Origin: Membranipora membranacea
Taxonomy: Eukaryota; Bryozoa; Gymnolaemata; Cheilostomatida; Membraniporidae
Assembly: GCA_914767715.1 (NCBI GenBank)
Contig: OU612073.1
Location: 18,662,001-18,726,000, forward strand
Direction of reading: 5' to 3'
DNA length: 64,000 bases
Shown one piece after another: positions 11,401 to 24,550 of the stretch; the stretch's first letter is position 1; every line of letters begins with the position of its first letter. Made by a program: the position numbers and the translations under genes. The notes under the pieces are model-generated. The model was not told the DNA's origin. It worked only from the letters and a program-made list of their open reading frames with translations, and did not search any database.

Positions 11401-14400
11401 CAGGACTCTTAGAAACACAAAAATTATTTGTGTCTAACATATTTATTCAAAATCTCAGAAATATTTTACATGAAATAGTTCACATGAGAAAACACCTTAT
11501 GTGGACGAATAAGTTCACATATGGCTTTCCATGTTCGATTAAAACGGATGCAAAAAATGTACTAATTTCTGTGAAATCTTTTCCATTTTTAGTTGATCAG
11601 CGAAACACTATAGTACAGCCAACTGTTCAGAAGGGAGTGGAAGTAACAGCAGACCTGCAGTATAGGACGCTGTCGCCTGTAATTATCTTTGCAGGTGTAT
11701 TCGCTGCACTCTCCATGGTTCTCACAGTATTCGGAGTGATTTTTTGCCACTTCAAAAAGCGGTCAGTTCAATCAAAGTCCAAAATTTGAAACAACCAACA
11801 TTACAAACAAATCTGAGAAACTTATTCAGATATAATATTTGAGCCGTTATAAGTTGGGTTATAAATGAATTTTGCAACTAGATCTGTCAGCTTATTCATC
11901 CTCCTTACATCAAATGTATTATATGTTGATTCAGGACTAGAAGAAGATCCATGTCACAAAAGCCCACTAGACCATTACCTCCATTACCTACTGTAGCAGC
12001 CGGACAGCTCAATGTGATTGGTGAGTAGTAGACTTTCGGTCATAAAGTTATTCTATTATTTTATTATTGTAGTGCATTCACTGGTGTATTTAATCCTCTT
12101 ATCAGAGAACTAAAGCTATGAGATGAATTTTGATAGCCTCAGATCAAGGTGATACGGTTACACCAACCATGCCATTTAGAATGGGTGGGCTTTATTCTAG
12201 CCAAACCAGTGCAGCTTCTTCGTTGATAAAACTAAACCAAAACCAGCTTTTTGATCCAAACATCAGAGCACTAAGGCTATGAGAACTGTCTCGATAGCCT
12301 TAGATAAAGGAGTTATAGTTCCCCGTGCATAGATCTCCTCTTGTATTGGCGTGTCTACACTTTGGTGTAAATCGCAACGTCTCACTTCTGTTATGAAGAT
12401 TGTTGAAAAAAATAAATAAACAAAAACTGTAGCGTTGCACATAGAAGACAACACTGGCACCGCTAATACGTATCAAGATGCAATAAACCTTCACCAGTAG
12501 GCAACATACTCAACAATAGAAATCCAAGGTATAATCTATGGATCTCCGCAATAAACTGAATTAAGTTGAGAAGCTATTATAATCTCAAATAAAAAGGCTT
12601 AATTTTTGTTATTGAAAGCAATAATATTGTTTTGTAGATGATTTTGTAGCTGAGATGGCTGTTTATATATTATGATTGACACAACAAAAGATAACTGCTT
12701 CGATTCTAGAAAAAAATTCTTTTACACATCATTTTTTCCCAATAATATATTTATTTGGAGAGTACGGGTATTGGCGTTACTGAAAAAAAATGGTGGAAGA
12801 GAGTTTATAATTGAAATAATTAAAATATTCGAATTCAACATTCATTTATAACATCCAAATTATTTAGAAGGAGTACATCATTATGCATCAAAAATCAAAA
12901 TATAACTTTTGTGGTTGTCCGCCACTTTAAACAAGATTTTTCAGAACCATGGCAAAAGAGGATGAACCTCCCAACGTTTCTAGGATTACGAGTATATAAT
13001 AGGATTTTTTCTCAGGAACACACATCAATAATTTTTTATTTACACCAAATATTTACTGATTATAAAACAATTGGAAATGATAGACAAATAAAAGCCACTC
13101 AAGACACAATTGTGAAAAAGAAAAAGTAGGAAATGTCATAACTTTTACTATTAGCTGCCAAACAATGTGTAGTTTAATTCAAAAATAATTATAAATACTG
13201 TTGCTACTGTGTCTAAGAAACTAAAGGTACCGCTTGCAAACGTATAGAGCCAACGGATAATCCGCAGGTGCAACATTTCGTATCATTTCCATACTTCTAC
13301 ACCCTGTGTACTTTAAAAAATATTTCTCTTTCACTGGATCTAAAGCTATCCGCCAAAAGTCTTCTCTACACAAACTGCAATTACAAACTCCAGGACTGAG
13401 GAGTCTTCCATTGAAAATAGGTCCAAACTTTTCACAAGCCAACGAACACTCACTAGGGGAGCTCGTATTAAAGTTCTCTAACAGGTACTGGTCTACAATG
13501 GAAAATACTCAGTTGACTTTAAACCATAGTGGGATTGACCCATAGACTTAAAAATGTGAACATTACATCATGGATTGATATAATCTTGTTGGGAAAAATG
13601 CATTGTGGGATACAATGAGTTTATAATAATCATTCATTACATAGCATTGCAATTGTAATTGGTTATTGTTTATCCAACTATAATACTCAGCAAATGAGCA
13701 TGATAACATGAAAACAAGTGATACTGTTAACTACTGGTACATACCTGGTTGAGACTTATCACGACATGTCAGTGAAAAAACTCTGGAATCAGCGTGTTGT
13801 GTGAAGAAAAGTATAAATAAAGAATAAACTGTTATATTCATTGTGTCTTGCAGGACTTACACCAAACACTAAGAATGATTTCAAGTGATAATCATCCAGT
13901 ATTTCCCATTTTTATATGGCTCAAATCTTGAGTTATGCTAATCCAAGTATGAGACTTTGATATCATTTCGAAGTGGTCTTACGTAGTTAGGGTATTACAA
14001 TTACAGTAATCGTTAGATTGGAGTTCCTAATGGTAAAAAAGATTGAACGGGAATAAATGGTGTTAGCATCAGGAGTTGGGCTAATGCCTGGTAAAAAGCT
14101 TGGATATCAGGCTAAATACCAGCAGATGTTCTAAACCACCAATACAGGATCCAGGTTGAGATGAAGAGACCACAAAGATGGGCTGAAGGCTGAGTCAGAA
14201 GCACATCAACCTTATCAGGCTGTTGCCATGTGTTATCAATCTCATTGGATTGTTGGGGAATTAAGGATAAGTTCTGAAGTACCTGTCATTACCCGTCATT
14301 AGATTTACAGTTACAATAGTAGTGGACAAACACAAGCCTTCCAATATTGTAATTTAAGTATTTTTATTCCAGATACAGAGCATACTGATGACCTTGGCTG

Positions 14401-15028
14401 TGAATCTGCCTCAACCCCCGTCTATGAGAACTTCGAGAAGACAGACGTATATGCAGACTACAGCATCGTTGATGAAAATGACATCCTTGGCAGTTCTCAG
14501 CAAAATACAACCGTAGCTTCTTCTAACACAATCCTTTCTTCTACAACGATAAACAGATGCCCCTCACCTGGTTTGTTGGGATCATGTTTTGATGAGATGG
14601 AGAACAGAGGGATGCGATTTCACAACACTTTGGTACAGATGCCAGATAACTTGGTGGAAAAGCTATGTGCATCGTCTAAGGTATCACCCTCCCCACTGTT
14701 ACCTTGTACAGGGCCATCAACATCCCAACCAAATGACTCGATGCATTTGCATAGGAGTAAATTCATTGATGAAACAAGTAACATCACCACCAATGGATGC
14801 GCTGGAGCTTCAAGAAAAACAGAAGAACTTGAAATTGAGAACGAACGAGATGCATTGCCATCTGGCCATAATGCTTGCGAGAAGTGGACAAAATACACGG
14901 AAGCAAACGAGGCTAATGATTTATCTTCTTTGTCACAAGCTTGTACCACTCAAGTAAACAATGATAATCGTGATCCGATCCAGTACGAAGACGCTCTAAG
15001 TGTTTATGATGTGTATACACTGGATTAG
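8471..15028 (+). CDS. CUB-Sushi type I receptor with Tyr-motif tail, copy 2 (complete)
   Basis: Eight exons join in phase to 660 codons: 8471-8490, 8632-8708, 8994-9350, 10421-10807, 11045-11272, 11593-11761, 11935-12020, 14373-15028. Residues 1-33 have a hydrophobic signal (TILLFMCYTYMSAAG). About 34-152 form a CUB-like domain with four cysteines and the pattern C..S.DG...Y.N.TSP.NC.V.I. About 153-280 are a domain without cysteine that I do not recognise. About 281-345 form one Sushi/CCP domain (C..., CKPGYEL, YTCY, W, PPRC). About 384-407 are the TM helix. The cytoplasmic tail has a basic stretch, KPTRPLPPLP (possible SH3 ligand), VYENF, VYADY and C-terminal VYDVYTLD. YENF fits both YxNx (Grb2-type SH2) and YxxΦ. 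It is probably a cell-surface signalling or endocytic receptor with unknown ligand. It is convergent with WAVE and contains an antisense nested gene in intron 7. Confidence 0.82.
13221..13841 (-). CDS. Nested antisense secreted eight-cysteine protein, copy 2
   Basis: Exon 1 is 13841-13745 (signal peptide starting MNITVYSLFILFF, then LTCRDKSQP) and exon 2 is 13492-13221 (stop after CKRYL). Lengths and phase are the same as in the other copies: 97 nt with one base left over, then 272 nt, giving 122 aa. All eight cysteines are retained, including CNCSLCREDFW and TGCRSMEM. It lies wholly within the 12,021-14,372 intron of receptor copy 2, on the other strand. Differences from copies 1 and 3 cluster before the CxC motif and in the N-terminal half of exon 2, while the C-terminus is nearly constant. 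The function is not recognised. It is secreted by inference from the signal peptide. Confidence 0.77.
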
Positions 15029-15918
15029 CTCTCCTTTTTTTTTGCTCTGCCTTTTAGCATTTTAACCTGTAATGTCCGGTTGTTTTTGAGTACAAAGAAT
15101 CTAGCATCACCTATTGCATTCATGTGAAGCGTCATACGGTTCCTTCTTTGACGATAATATGAGGTTTAGTGGTTTGTGAAATGAATAAAGTTTTTACCCT
15201 CACCCATACCCACTTATTGAGAGTAGCATTAGAACAGACCAATCACATCTCAATCCTGTATGATAAACGTAGTTTGTAAGTTTAATCTTTGGAAACAGTC
15301 TCTAAATCTGCATAATCGCTATTGATCAAAACCACATAATACCTTTGTACACACACGTACAAGGATTGATGTAATACGTGTACTTTTGATAAACCTTCAA
15401 TAACCGAGAGGATAAAAAATGGCAGGTGTCTTGATTATCATGTACATGAGCAAAGACATTTCATGTAATAGAACATCATATTCTGTTGCTCCACCAACTT
15501 TACAGTAGGGAGTTAGGGACAAATTCCCTGCACGCAGTAATAACAGATTAAAATCACAATAATTTGTGTTTTGTCAGTCGCGATTTGGTTACAATGGAAT
15601 TCGTATGTAACATTTTGAATATAAACTGTATATGTCCCATTCTATATGTGTATTATACCGAGTATATACTATTCATAAACATTGAATCTTTCATCGCAAA
15701 ATTATTATGTATAAGCTAAAGGATATATAAAGCTGTATATGTTATTGTACGAAAAATAAGACGATTATTTTTCCAGCAACGAAAGATCCAAATTGTACCC
15801 ATTTAAAAAAAGTGAGAATCAGATTGTTTCGTTTATGTCGCAATGGAATTTGTAACTGCAAGGATCATAGCTGATCTAGGAAAACATAGACCCGCCTACA
15901 TTAGATAAGGAATGATCT
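15029..15918. other. Convergent 3' UTRs of receptor copy 2 and WAVE
   Basis: The receptor 3' UTR contains AATAAA near 15,184 in the context shared with copies 1 and 3. The rest is AT-rich. The two genes end about 0.9 kb apart facing each other. The WAVE stop codon is at 15,919-15,921. Confidence 0.55.
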
Positions 15919-18900
15919 TTAGTCATCATCAGAGTCGTCCCATTCATCATATGAGTCCGATTCAGAATCACTGTTTTCCATATGTCTCCTCATTTCTTGT
16001 ACTTTATCCATAATTGACTGAACATCCAAACCACCCAACAGTTCCTGCACATAAAACAGTGAGAGAGAGAGTGTGAGTCCAGAAAGAATATGTAGCGCCC
16101 ATTGCCATAAGTTTCATCATGTATTATGGATGCCGTGCCTTTAAATTTTTCTCCGTTCCAAATATGTTTAAACTGAACAGATAACCTTTATATCGCTAAA
16201 CCAGCTTTCTAAACCCACGGTCAACATCACAAGAATATAATCAGCAAATAATTGCTTGGACAAGGTGACATAATTTTACCTTTTTAGAATCTAAGCTATT
16301 GCTGGTCTCATGTTGCTTTCTTTCCTCTGCTCCTCTCAACTGGATTCCTGGAAAAAAATTGAGGGATAGTGAACAATCCTAGAACTGGCATAGCGCAATC
16401 CAGTCAAACTCATTCTATGACCTCACAGTCTGCGTCACTCAATCCGAACAAAGGCAAAGGATATATTTTATTGTAATCAAATGTTTTAATGAGGTTTCCA
16501 TGGTAGCATGTTCTGACATGTTTGTTTGACAATCTGGTCTAGACTGCATGCCATAGGATATCATCGATACTCTTGCTAAGCATTCACCTGATAAAAATTA
16601 CAAAACCAACCAATTTGATCTGAGAAGGCTGATCCCAAACTCACAAAAACATACAAAGTATGGCTCAGGATATGGCATATTTAAGACTGTGTAATAGACC
16701 AAAATAACATAGGACTTTTTAATTCCTGTGTGTAATCACCCAAACAGACTGGTACATACCCAGTCTGATCTGTGAAAGTAAACCAGAGCGTTCATCTTTC
16801 ACTGGCTCGATTTTAGGCATATCCTGAGTACTCCTCAGTTTAGAAGCTGCATGGCTCAGCATGTCAGCTTGTGGCTTCATGCTAGTCTGAGGAGCTGGAG
16901 CAGGTGGAGGAGCTGGAAGCCCTGGTGCAGATCCTGTTCCAGGAGGGGGAGGTGGAGGTGGCGGTGGGGGAGGTGCCGGTACCGCAGCTGGTGCAGGAGA
17001 GTACCTGCAACAGTGATAGATAAATATGACAGATGAAATAAGCTAACTCTGTATTCACTAGGACAGAGTGAGACTCATATATCGATATTGAGCCGCTCTC
17101 TTGTTAAGAACCAGTCTAATGAGCATGTACACCCTGCATATTAGACATATGTCAAACATAACAATAAAGGCGTAGACATTCTCATAAACATTATAACTTA
17201 CACCAGTATGGTCCGGATCAGTTCAAGACAACTGGTTTAAATCTTGTGATACTTACGCCTGTTGAGGGGCCGGTGGTGGAGAATAGTGCGAAGCTCTGTG
17301 AGGAGGACTGAGAGGCTGGGGCGGTGGAGGGACCCCCGTAGGTATATAACCCATACTATCAGAGAGTGGGGGTGGCGGTGAGGCTGGTCTTATGGCCATA
17401 CTACTATGCATCATGTCAGGTGGTGGTGGGGGTACAATACCCACATTATCTGTAAAATAAACATCACAGTGACAAGGATCCGATTATGCCGATGAAACAT
17501 ATATAAAAGTGCAGGAGAGACATTTAGGCTCACTTAGAAGATATGACTGACTCAATGACTTTTGACTCTGAGCTCCGGACACACGAGAATCAACTGACTT
17601 GTGACTCTGACTCATGACTTGCTGGGTATTGGCTGATGACTGCATTATATGGATCATCTTGTCACTCGTTTGATCTCGACCATATTATGTGTGTTTTAAT
17701 AATTCGAAACTTCAAGCTGCCAACGCATAAATCAATCTCCAAAAGTAAATTTTTCTACATTAGTATCAATCGCTTTCAATTTCAATTTTCAGTCATTGAT
17801 TGTTCCCCACCGAAAATAGGTGTTGTCAAAAATATTCATGCTGTTAATATTTCACAGTCAATAATATAAGGCATACACTAAACTATCTAGTAGGCATCAT
17901 AAATACATCACTGAATGTCATGTGATGTTTTTTTCATTATCACTCAGATTTTCAGGGCTGCTCAGATTCAATACGGGAGGTGGCAATACACAATGGTAGT
18001 AAAACAGAGGTACAAAAACCAGAAGTTACCTGCAAAGTATCCATATCCATAAAGTTCTGAAACATGGGGTTAATGTCAAAACTTGTTATGATAAGCAAAT
18101 ATGGTCAAGTTATACCATATTTCAGTATTGTCTCATAGCACAGCTAATGACAGAAAAGCGGAAAAAACAATTTTTTAAACACAGGGGATAACAGCCTTTA
18201 GTCGTAGTTTTCTGCTCAATGTAAAAGATAACACAACTCCTAACGCTTTCTTTAATATAAGATGAGATGGCTGATATACATGTACACATATCTTAGTACT
18301 AGTGTATACAAATAGAGAAGCTTGCAACTAGATATACCTTGTGGAGGTGACGGAGGTGGTGGAAGACTGTGTGTTGACATATCCATAGGATTTGGTGGGG
18401 GTGGTGGTGGAGGCATCGTCATTCTGTTCATACTTGGAGAATGTGAGACTACGCTGGCTCGCGACAAGTCTGATGTATTTGAATTCTATCACATATAAAA
18501 GTATCATGCACTAAGTTAAAGTATCTCTTAACGTTGGAATTGATAGTGAGAAATAGAATGGTATTGAAATAATTAAATGTTCATTGTGCTTAAAGTTTCA
18601 AGTCGAGCTCCAGTGCATTAATGGTAACTAACACAGGTTATTCTGCAAATATATTTTCAGACGTAAATAAGGAAAGGTAACTCACACTCTGAGCCATAAA
18701 AGGTGGAGGAAACTGACTGCCCGGTCTAGACTGATCGCTAACCACATTGTACTTAGTGTTATCATCATATATCATCTCTTGGTACTTATTGGCCTGACCT
18801 CCACCTGACTGAATAGGAGCCGGTGGTGCGGGTGGGTGTTGAGGGTATCCACCTGTAGAAAGAAAAATCAGTCATAACTTACATTACAAAGAACTATGCT

Positions 18901-21900
18901 TGTGAGGCAACAGCAGATGGTATGATTAATCACTCACTCAGTTTGATCATCAAGGTCAGTTTTGTGTCACAAACCATAGCAATTGAATGTTCTATTTCTG
19001 CAACATATGCACTTTCACTTCAGAAAAATTGAGATAAATATTCACCATTTGGATTGTTAAACTCAGACGGCCTTTGTGCTGACATATCAGCACCTTGACT
19101 AGTTCTCGTCTGACCCGGGTGCTGAGACTGTCTCTGATCTCCATTAGGTACACTGCCAGCTTGCTGTGGGACAAATAAACAAATGTCATTTCATACTAGA
19201 GCATACCATGCATGCTGTGTAGCTGACAGGGTTAGGTTGAGCATTTATCTCTTCAATTGTTGCATGGCTGCTTTTGCAGCTGATAATACTTTGATCTTTT
19301 CACAGCTTTTTTTACTATGAGGATACAGCAGTTCGAGGACACCCTATGTTCTACACATCTGACTCAAATGACAAAGATAAACTATTCAAACTCACAGACT
19401 GAGGATGCTGTCCCTGCTGCCCTTGAGCCTGTCTCGGTGATTGCTTCTGCTGCTCAGGCATAAACTCTTTACCCCTCGCCATACCAACATACTTCTCATT
19501 TCGGTCCTTCACCTCACCGAGTTTCTTGCCACCTTTAGTTCGACCTGAAGGCCTCTGAAGAAACAGAAGATAACAATGAAAGCATGGTATGACATGAGAT
19601 GTATTCACAAAATATCACAAGACAGTAGCAGTCCCACGGGCTGTGAAAAAGGATTCAGATGTCTTTGTTACCCGTATTGCTTATTTTCCTCATTTTCGTA
19701 CTTAAATCGAACCCTGGTGACTCTTTTATGTCTTTCCCATCAAAAGTTGCGCCATGCATGGAGTGGGAAACCAAACGTACAAAAGGTTCCCATCAGAGAC
19801 TTAGCCAGATAAGACACAAGAGCTTTCATCTCACGACAACTCTCTTGACATGCATTATGCTGATTGGGATGATGAATATGAGTTTCCCACTGCTGATGTC
19901 GGTCACACTGATCATGTGATACTCTACTGGATGTATATCTCAGATCGATAGAGAGTGAATAAACTCACTTATTTACCATCACAAGGAATTAGATGTGACG
20001 ACCCAAGGTCTATTTTTAGAATTAGGGCCGGGCAGACATATTGTACTCAAACTTAGTTGACTCTAACGATCAGAGATACAAATCCTAAATAATGTAACCC
20101 CAATGTCAGTGTGGATGTCGGTGGCATATAGACAGGAGCGGATATCGGGGCTGATAGACAGGGGTGCAGGATACAGCTTGTATGAGACAGTTTGCAGTCT
20201 GGCGCAGAGCACAAGATTTACAAAAGCAGACCTGAGGTGTTATTCGTTACGATATGTTTTACAACAATTGTCATTTAATTTAAGTAAATCATAATAAATA
20301 TGATATAAATCATATATAATATATAATATAATGTTTTATGTATACTGCATTCTATCAACTCATAATACAACACAAGCCTCAGTTACCCTAAGTCATTGCC
20401 ATGTAAGATTAATATGCTATGGATTAACCCTAATCTCAACTCCTGTCAGGATGGGTGTCACTATGTTCTGCACCATAAAAAAAGGGCGAGTAAGAGGAAC
20501 CAAAGATAGAACCATAGTGTCATTATATATATAATAACTCGATGGGTAAGACCCAAAATTTACCAACTTTTTTTTTGTAATGATTCAAAAAACTGTTGCA
20601 AAATGTTATTCAAAAATATTCCAAGGAGGCCTAGGCTTGCAGACAATTTGCAACACATCGTAGCAAATTGATGATATTCCAAAGAATTTACCTCATAACT
20701 AAGATTTTCTCACTAGTGTATTTTTCTTGGTTTATCATACAAATAACGCAAGCAGCTCCATCAAGAACTCATCAAGGCAGAAATACAACGAGACAGCAGC
20801 AATATCAAAATAATACTGCTAAGCAGGGCAAAATATGCGTGTGGATATACAGAGTGACATTAGTGACTTATACCTGTGAATTATTTTGACTAATATGATG
20901 GTCCTGAAAGAAATGAAATCATTATTAAAAATCCTACGTTTATAGAGACAGTGTTTACTTGAACGTGGAATGTAATATAATCATTTTCATTACCTCATCC
21001 CCGCTGAGATTCTGCAACAAGAGATTTTCAGGCAGAGAGAATTTCACCATCTAATGGCTTTTTTCATAAAACCATTACTATGTTGAGCAATTATTTACAC
21101 ACCTAGAGCCATAGACTTAACAATCAACCTAGACAGGACACCTTATACAGCTGAAATTAGGCATTTAATTATTGGCGGCGTAATGACATTGGAAGGTGTA
21201 TAATCAATGATGATTTACTGTCTACAATCTAGGGTTTTTGTTCATAACTCGATCAATTTTGATCGATTTGAATTTGAATATTGCTTTATAATTAGCAGCA
21301 TCTTGTTATCAACTTGATGATATTTCTTCCTCTATTCTTTTTTGCTTAGTATCAAACTGTTCAGGACAAGCCTCTAAATCTAATATGATTTTCAAACTCA
21401 AAATCCGATCAAAATTGATCGAGTTACCAACAAAAAACCTGGATTGTGGACAGTAAATCAATGATGCCATCATTGCTTCTACACCTTTTAATGACGTTAA
21501 GTTGCCCACAAGCAAATGTCTCAGTGCCTCAATGCTTATGCTCCATATAGTGCCCTGTCTAGGTTTATTATTAAGTCCATGCCTAGAGCCTAACTTTGGC
21601 AGCACGGCAAGTAAGATTGTTTGGAGTTACTTACTCTCTTTACTTTCTGCTTGTCATGTTTCTTGGATGTCTCACTGACATTTTTCTGCAGTGACTCGAC
21701 CCACAGCTGTACAAAGTAATCAGGGTCTGTGTACAACTTGATACTCTTCTTACCATCCGTTCTGTGAGAAGATTAACGCAGTAAATACAGATATGGATCG
21801 ATACAGTTTGAGAGCTGAGGGTTTACGTTTACACTTTGAAAACACCCTAAATACACATGAAGCTATGACGAGAGTATGATTTGAGGGACATTTGTAAGCA

Positions 21901-23202
21901 TCATGTATGCTACCGTAAACTGAATAAAAGGTGTAATAGCAGCAAACAACATACTTTTTCAAGGTGTTGAAACTGAAAATAGTCTTCATTAGACGTACGA
22001 AGTATTATGAGCTACTTGATGAATCAGACACACTAGATTGTCAAAATAGTTTAACTTGTAGCATCCAGCTAGAATTCAATGGTGGCACAGCAGCACTATA
22101 CACTAATAGATTTCCAACCTGAATTTATCGAACTTGTCTAGTCGAGGGGGAGGAGCACAGTTGTTATACATATGCTGTAAGCTGGAGGGCATTGTATTCT
22201 TGGTACAAATCTGTTGATCTGTGTGATATTCTGTCTTGTAGGGCTTTTTCTTTGTGATATCAGTCAGTTTTACTGTAAACGAACGGGTAGTTTTATTATT
22301 CGGTTCATTTTGCTTTTTATTACAGCATGGTGCTCGTACAGAAAATGATGTCATGTCTGATGCAACATTAGACAATTTATGGATAACAGTGATAAATGCA
22401 AAGGTTTGTCAGCAAGATACGTGTCATATTTTCGATCGAAATAAAATATAGTGAAGATACTGCATCATCGGTGAAATTTTTAGTATTTTGATACTACTTA
22501 CTAGACTGTGGCATCAAAATGTGTGTTACAAGATTGACAAGCGATAATAAAACACTCACCAACTACTTGATTTGGATCAAACTGTTGTACAGAATCTCGG
22601 AGTGAGTCAACTTTGTTACTGAGGTTACAAGTCCTCTCAAATATGGTAGTCGCTTCGACAAATAGTTCACGGAACATGTCCTCAGCATGCTGGCTCAAAC
22701 TACTCAACTGTCTGAAAACAAAGACGGCAAACTTGAGCAAAATTGGCAATATCTGGACAGGGAGCCTGAAATAGGCCTACATATATATGTAAACCTACAT
22801 ATGGGTACTTCTTGATCCGGGGTCGAATAATTTCCCTTATGGATATTGGATGTTTCAATTGCATTGAATGACACACTGTCACCGCAATAACAACACAGAT
22901 ATCTGCAAGGATATGAATGTGTGTTACTGTTGTTAATAAATAATGTTACATTGGTTTACTTTAAGGAGTAGTTTGCAACACAGAGTGCATATTGCCCAAA
23001 GAGAAAAATGTTATAGTAAATATAACACTCCTTCATCTAAGGTATCTGACAAACATGTTGAGGTTGGCCTTACTCACCTTATTAAGTTAGCCTGAGTGCT
23101 GTTGGCAACATACTCCAGTTCATTGGATATTGAACCTGGAATCTTCCCATCAGAGGCTCTTGTGATTGATGAAGGCTGAATTGGCCTTTTGAGCATAGGC
23201 AT
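15919..23202 (-). CDS. WASF: SCAR/WAVE actin nucleation-promoting factor
   Basis: Thirteen exons on the - strand join in phase to 603 codons: 23202-23078, 22711-22560, 22272-22119, 21761-21635, 19554-19396, 19163-19046, 18852-18686, 18485-18338, 18056-18030, 17449-17257, 17004-16760, 16347-16280, 16044-15919. Residues 1-186 are the WAVE homology domain (MPMLKRPIQ; QLSSLSQHAEDMFRELF; LYTDPDYFVQLW). A basic segment follows, then proline-rich exons 7-11 with runs of up to 11 prolines. The C-terminus has a WH2 motif (RSGLLSQIRLGIQLRG), a central helix (DVQSIMDKVQEM) and an acidic tail (DEWDDSDDD). In animals WAVE joins the five-subunit WAVE regulatory complex downstream of Rac and activates Arp2/3 at the membrane. 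The length is close to known WAVEs. Exon 9 (27 nt, ELYGYGYFA) is frame-neutral and may be optional. Upstream untranslated exons cannot be seen. Confidence 0.9.
21100..21600. mobile_element. Foldback inverted-repeat element in WAVE intron 4
   Basis: Two arms face each other: 21,100-21,270 and 21,400-21,600 (for example AACCTAGACAGGACAC against GTGCCCTGTCTAGGTT, and AACTCGATCAATTTTGATCG against CGATCAAAATTGATCGAGTT). The arms have diverged, and there is no coding capacity. A second, interrupted member lies at 1-1,290. Confidence 0.7.
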
Positions 23203-24550
23203 GATGACTGCAAGTGTCTAAGGAAAACCTGTGACAGGGGAAGTTCAAATTATTAAGAGCAGAACTTGGCCTGTTCACCCTTCAACTTAGGATAAATACC
23301 CAACTTGCAGGTGCCCCAAACTAATTTGTGTCACTCAGTTCCTGATTTAGTTTCTGAAATTTCCACTAGAGGGCGCTAGATTGAGGATGTTAACTAATTC
23401 ATGTTGGGGCCCACATTGAAACCCTTAAGCCAGAGGAGCTCATGTTTGGGAATATAGCTAAATATTATTAGCCTGTGCGCCATATAACTGACTAATAAAC
23501 TCTATTTTACTTTTAGCTATACTGCTTCTCTTTTGGACGGCAGGCTGTCTAAATAATCCGGGTGCGTTCTATGTTCCGCTTCGCCGATGTTCCGCTGGTC
23601 TATGGTCCGCTTGAAATGGGTCTATAGTCCGCTGTTTTTTAGACCACTGTATCGATCCTTATTTGTCCATACAAACTGCTCCATGTTAGTTTAGCCCATT
23701 GTCAAGGACTAAATTAATCAATAGGACCAGACCTTCTTTTCATCCGATTCATCCGATGGTTTGATCGCCGTCTGAGCTTGGGCTCCGTTAATTGGCGATA
23801 TTTAGTGTGTACTTGATTGACTGTAGCACAGTTAATTGGAAATATGTCAGTAATGATCAGAAAGTCCATTATTTAGTTGTTATCATTTTTAATGGGGGTT
23901 TCATGTTTTAACAGCATTGAATTGTTATGAGTAAAAAAGAAAAAGGGGGGCTGTTTATGTTACATCACAAAATAAAGTACACCTATGCTGTAGTATGTTG
24001 GATAGGCCCTGGGGGCCGATGTCAGGGAGACATGCCCCAATGCACCTATGAGAGTTGTGTAACTGAAGGCCTTTTGTTTGGTGATCAAAGGAGTACAATG
24101 GCAGGCAAAGTGTGCTTGTCTGAATGCATGTTGGATTCATGTGATTGCATGCTGGGGCGCCTGTATGCTAGGCTCAGCTCTCTACTTTTGCTACACTTAT
24201 TTGTGGGTATACACAATCCACCCGCTGCTACGATATGTAGGAACCACTGGTAAAGGGTATTTCACAACTGTACTTTATTTTGTAATGTACTACTGAGCAC
24301 TCACCTCAGAGTGGGTACATAATCTAAGGAAAGAAGTAAAGGAGGCACACTTGTATAAACCAAGTGTAAAAGAGAGGTCTGTCTGGTACAGTGAAGTCAA
24401 AGTAGATTCAGTGATTCCTAGATGCTATTTCGGGGCAAGATATATTTGTAGGTTTCATTTCACCTCCAGACCGGTTCGACCAAACGGAAAAAAAAAAAAG
24501 AGAAGAGAAAGAAACTACACTGTCATTGGTCGCATTTTATTGCCATTTTG
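23203..24550. other. Spacer between WAVE start and LINE 3' end
   Basis: No exon was recognised. It contains the iteron-like block at 23,557-23,640 described separately. An open frame at 23,927-24,253 has no recognisable domain and is probably chance. The WAVE promoter should lie in its first part. Confidence 0.4.
23557..23640 (+). repeat. TCTATGTTCCGCT iteron block, left
   Basis: It starts GGGTGC and contains three or four variants of TCTATGTTCCGCT (with GATGTTCCGCT, TCTATGGTCCGCT and TCTATAGTCCGCT), ending in GTCCGCTG. The reverse complement of 39,248-39,355 has the same start, repeats and end. Confidence 0.65.

Larger units (their letters stand above)
12850..16380 (+). repeat. Left arm of large inverted duplication
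   Basis: This stretch (part of receptor intron 7 with the nested gene, receptor last exon, 3' UTR and the two terminal WAVE exons) is matched in reverse orientation by about 59,650-63,900. The order of parts is the same. Large differences are a 703-bp transposon insertion and degraded WAVE exons in the right arm. The left part also matches copy 1 in direct orientation (about 3.2-6.1 kb). Confidence 0.85.

Noticed and set aside
16851-17036. Arg/Trp-rich + strand ORF
   Set aside because: Antisense of the WAVE polyproline exon; its composition is a by-product.
20668-20889. Possible small secreted protein in WAVE intron 4
   Set aside because: It has a hydrophobic start, but no second copy, no splice partner and no recognisable domain.
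23927-24253. 108-aa cysteine-rich ORF as a gene
   Set aside because: No signal peptide, domain or splice context; probably a chance open frame in repeat-like sequence.
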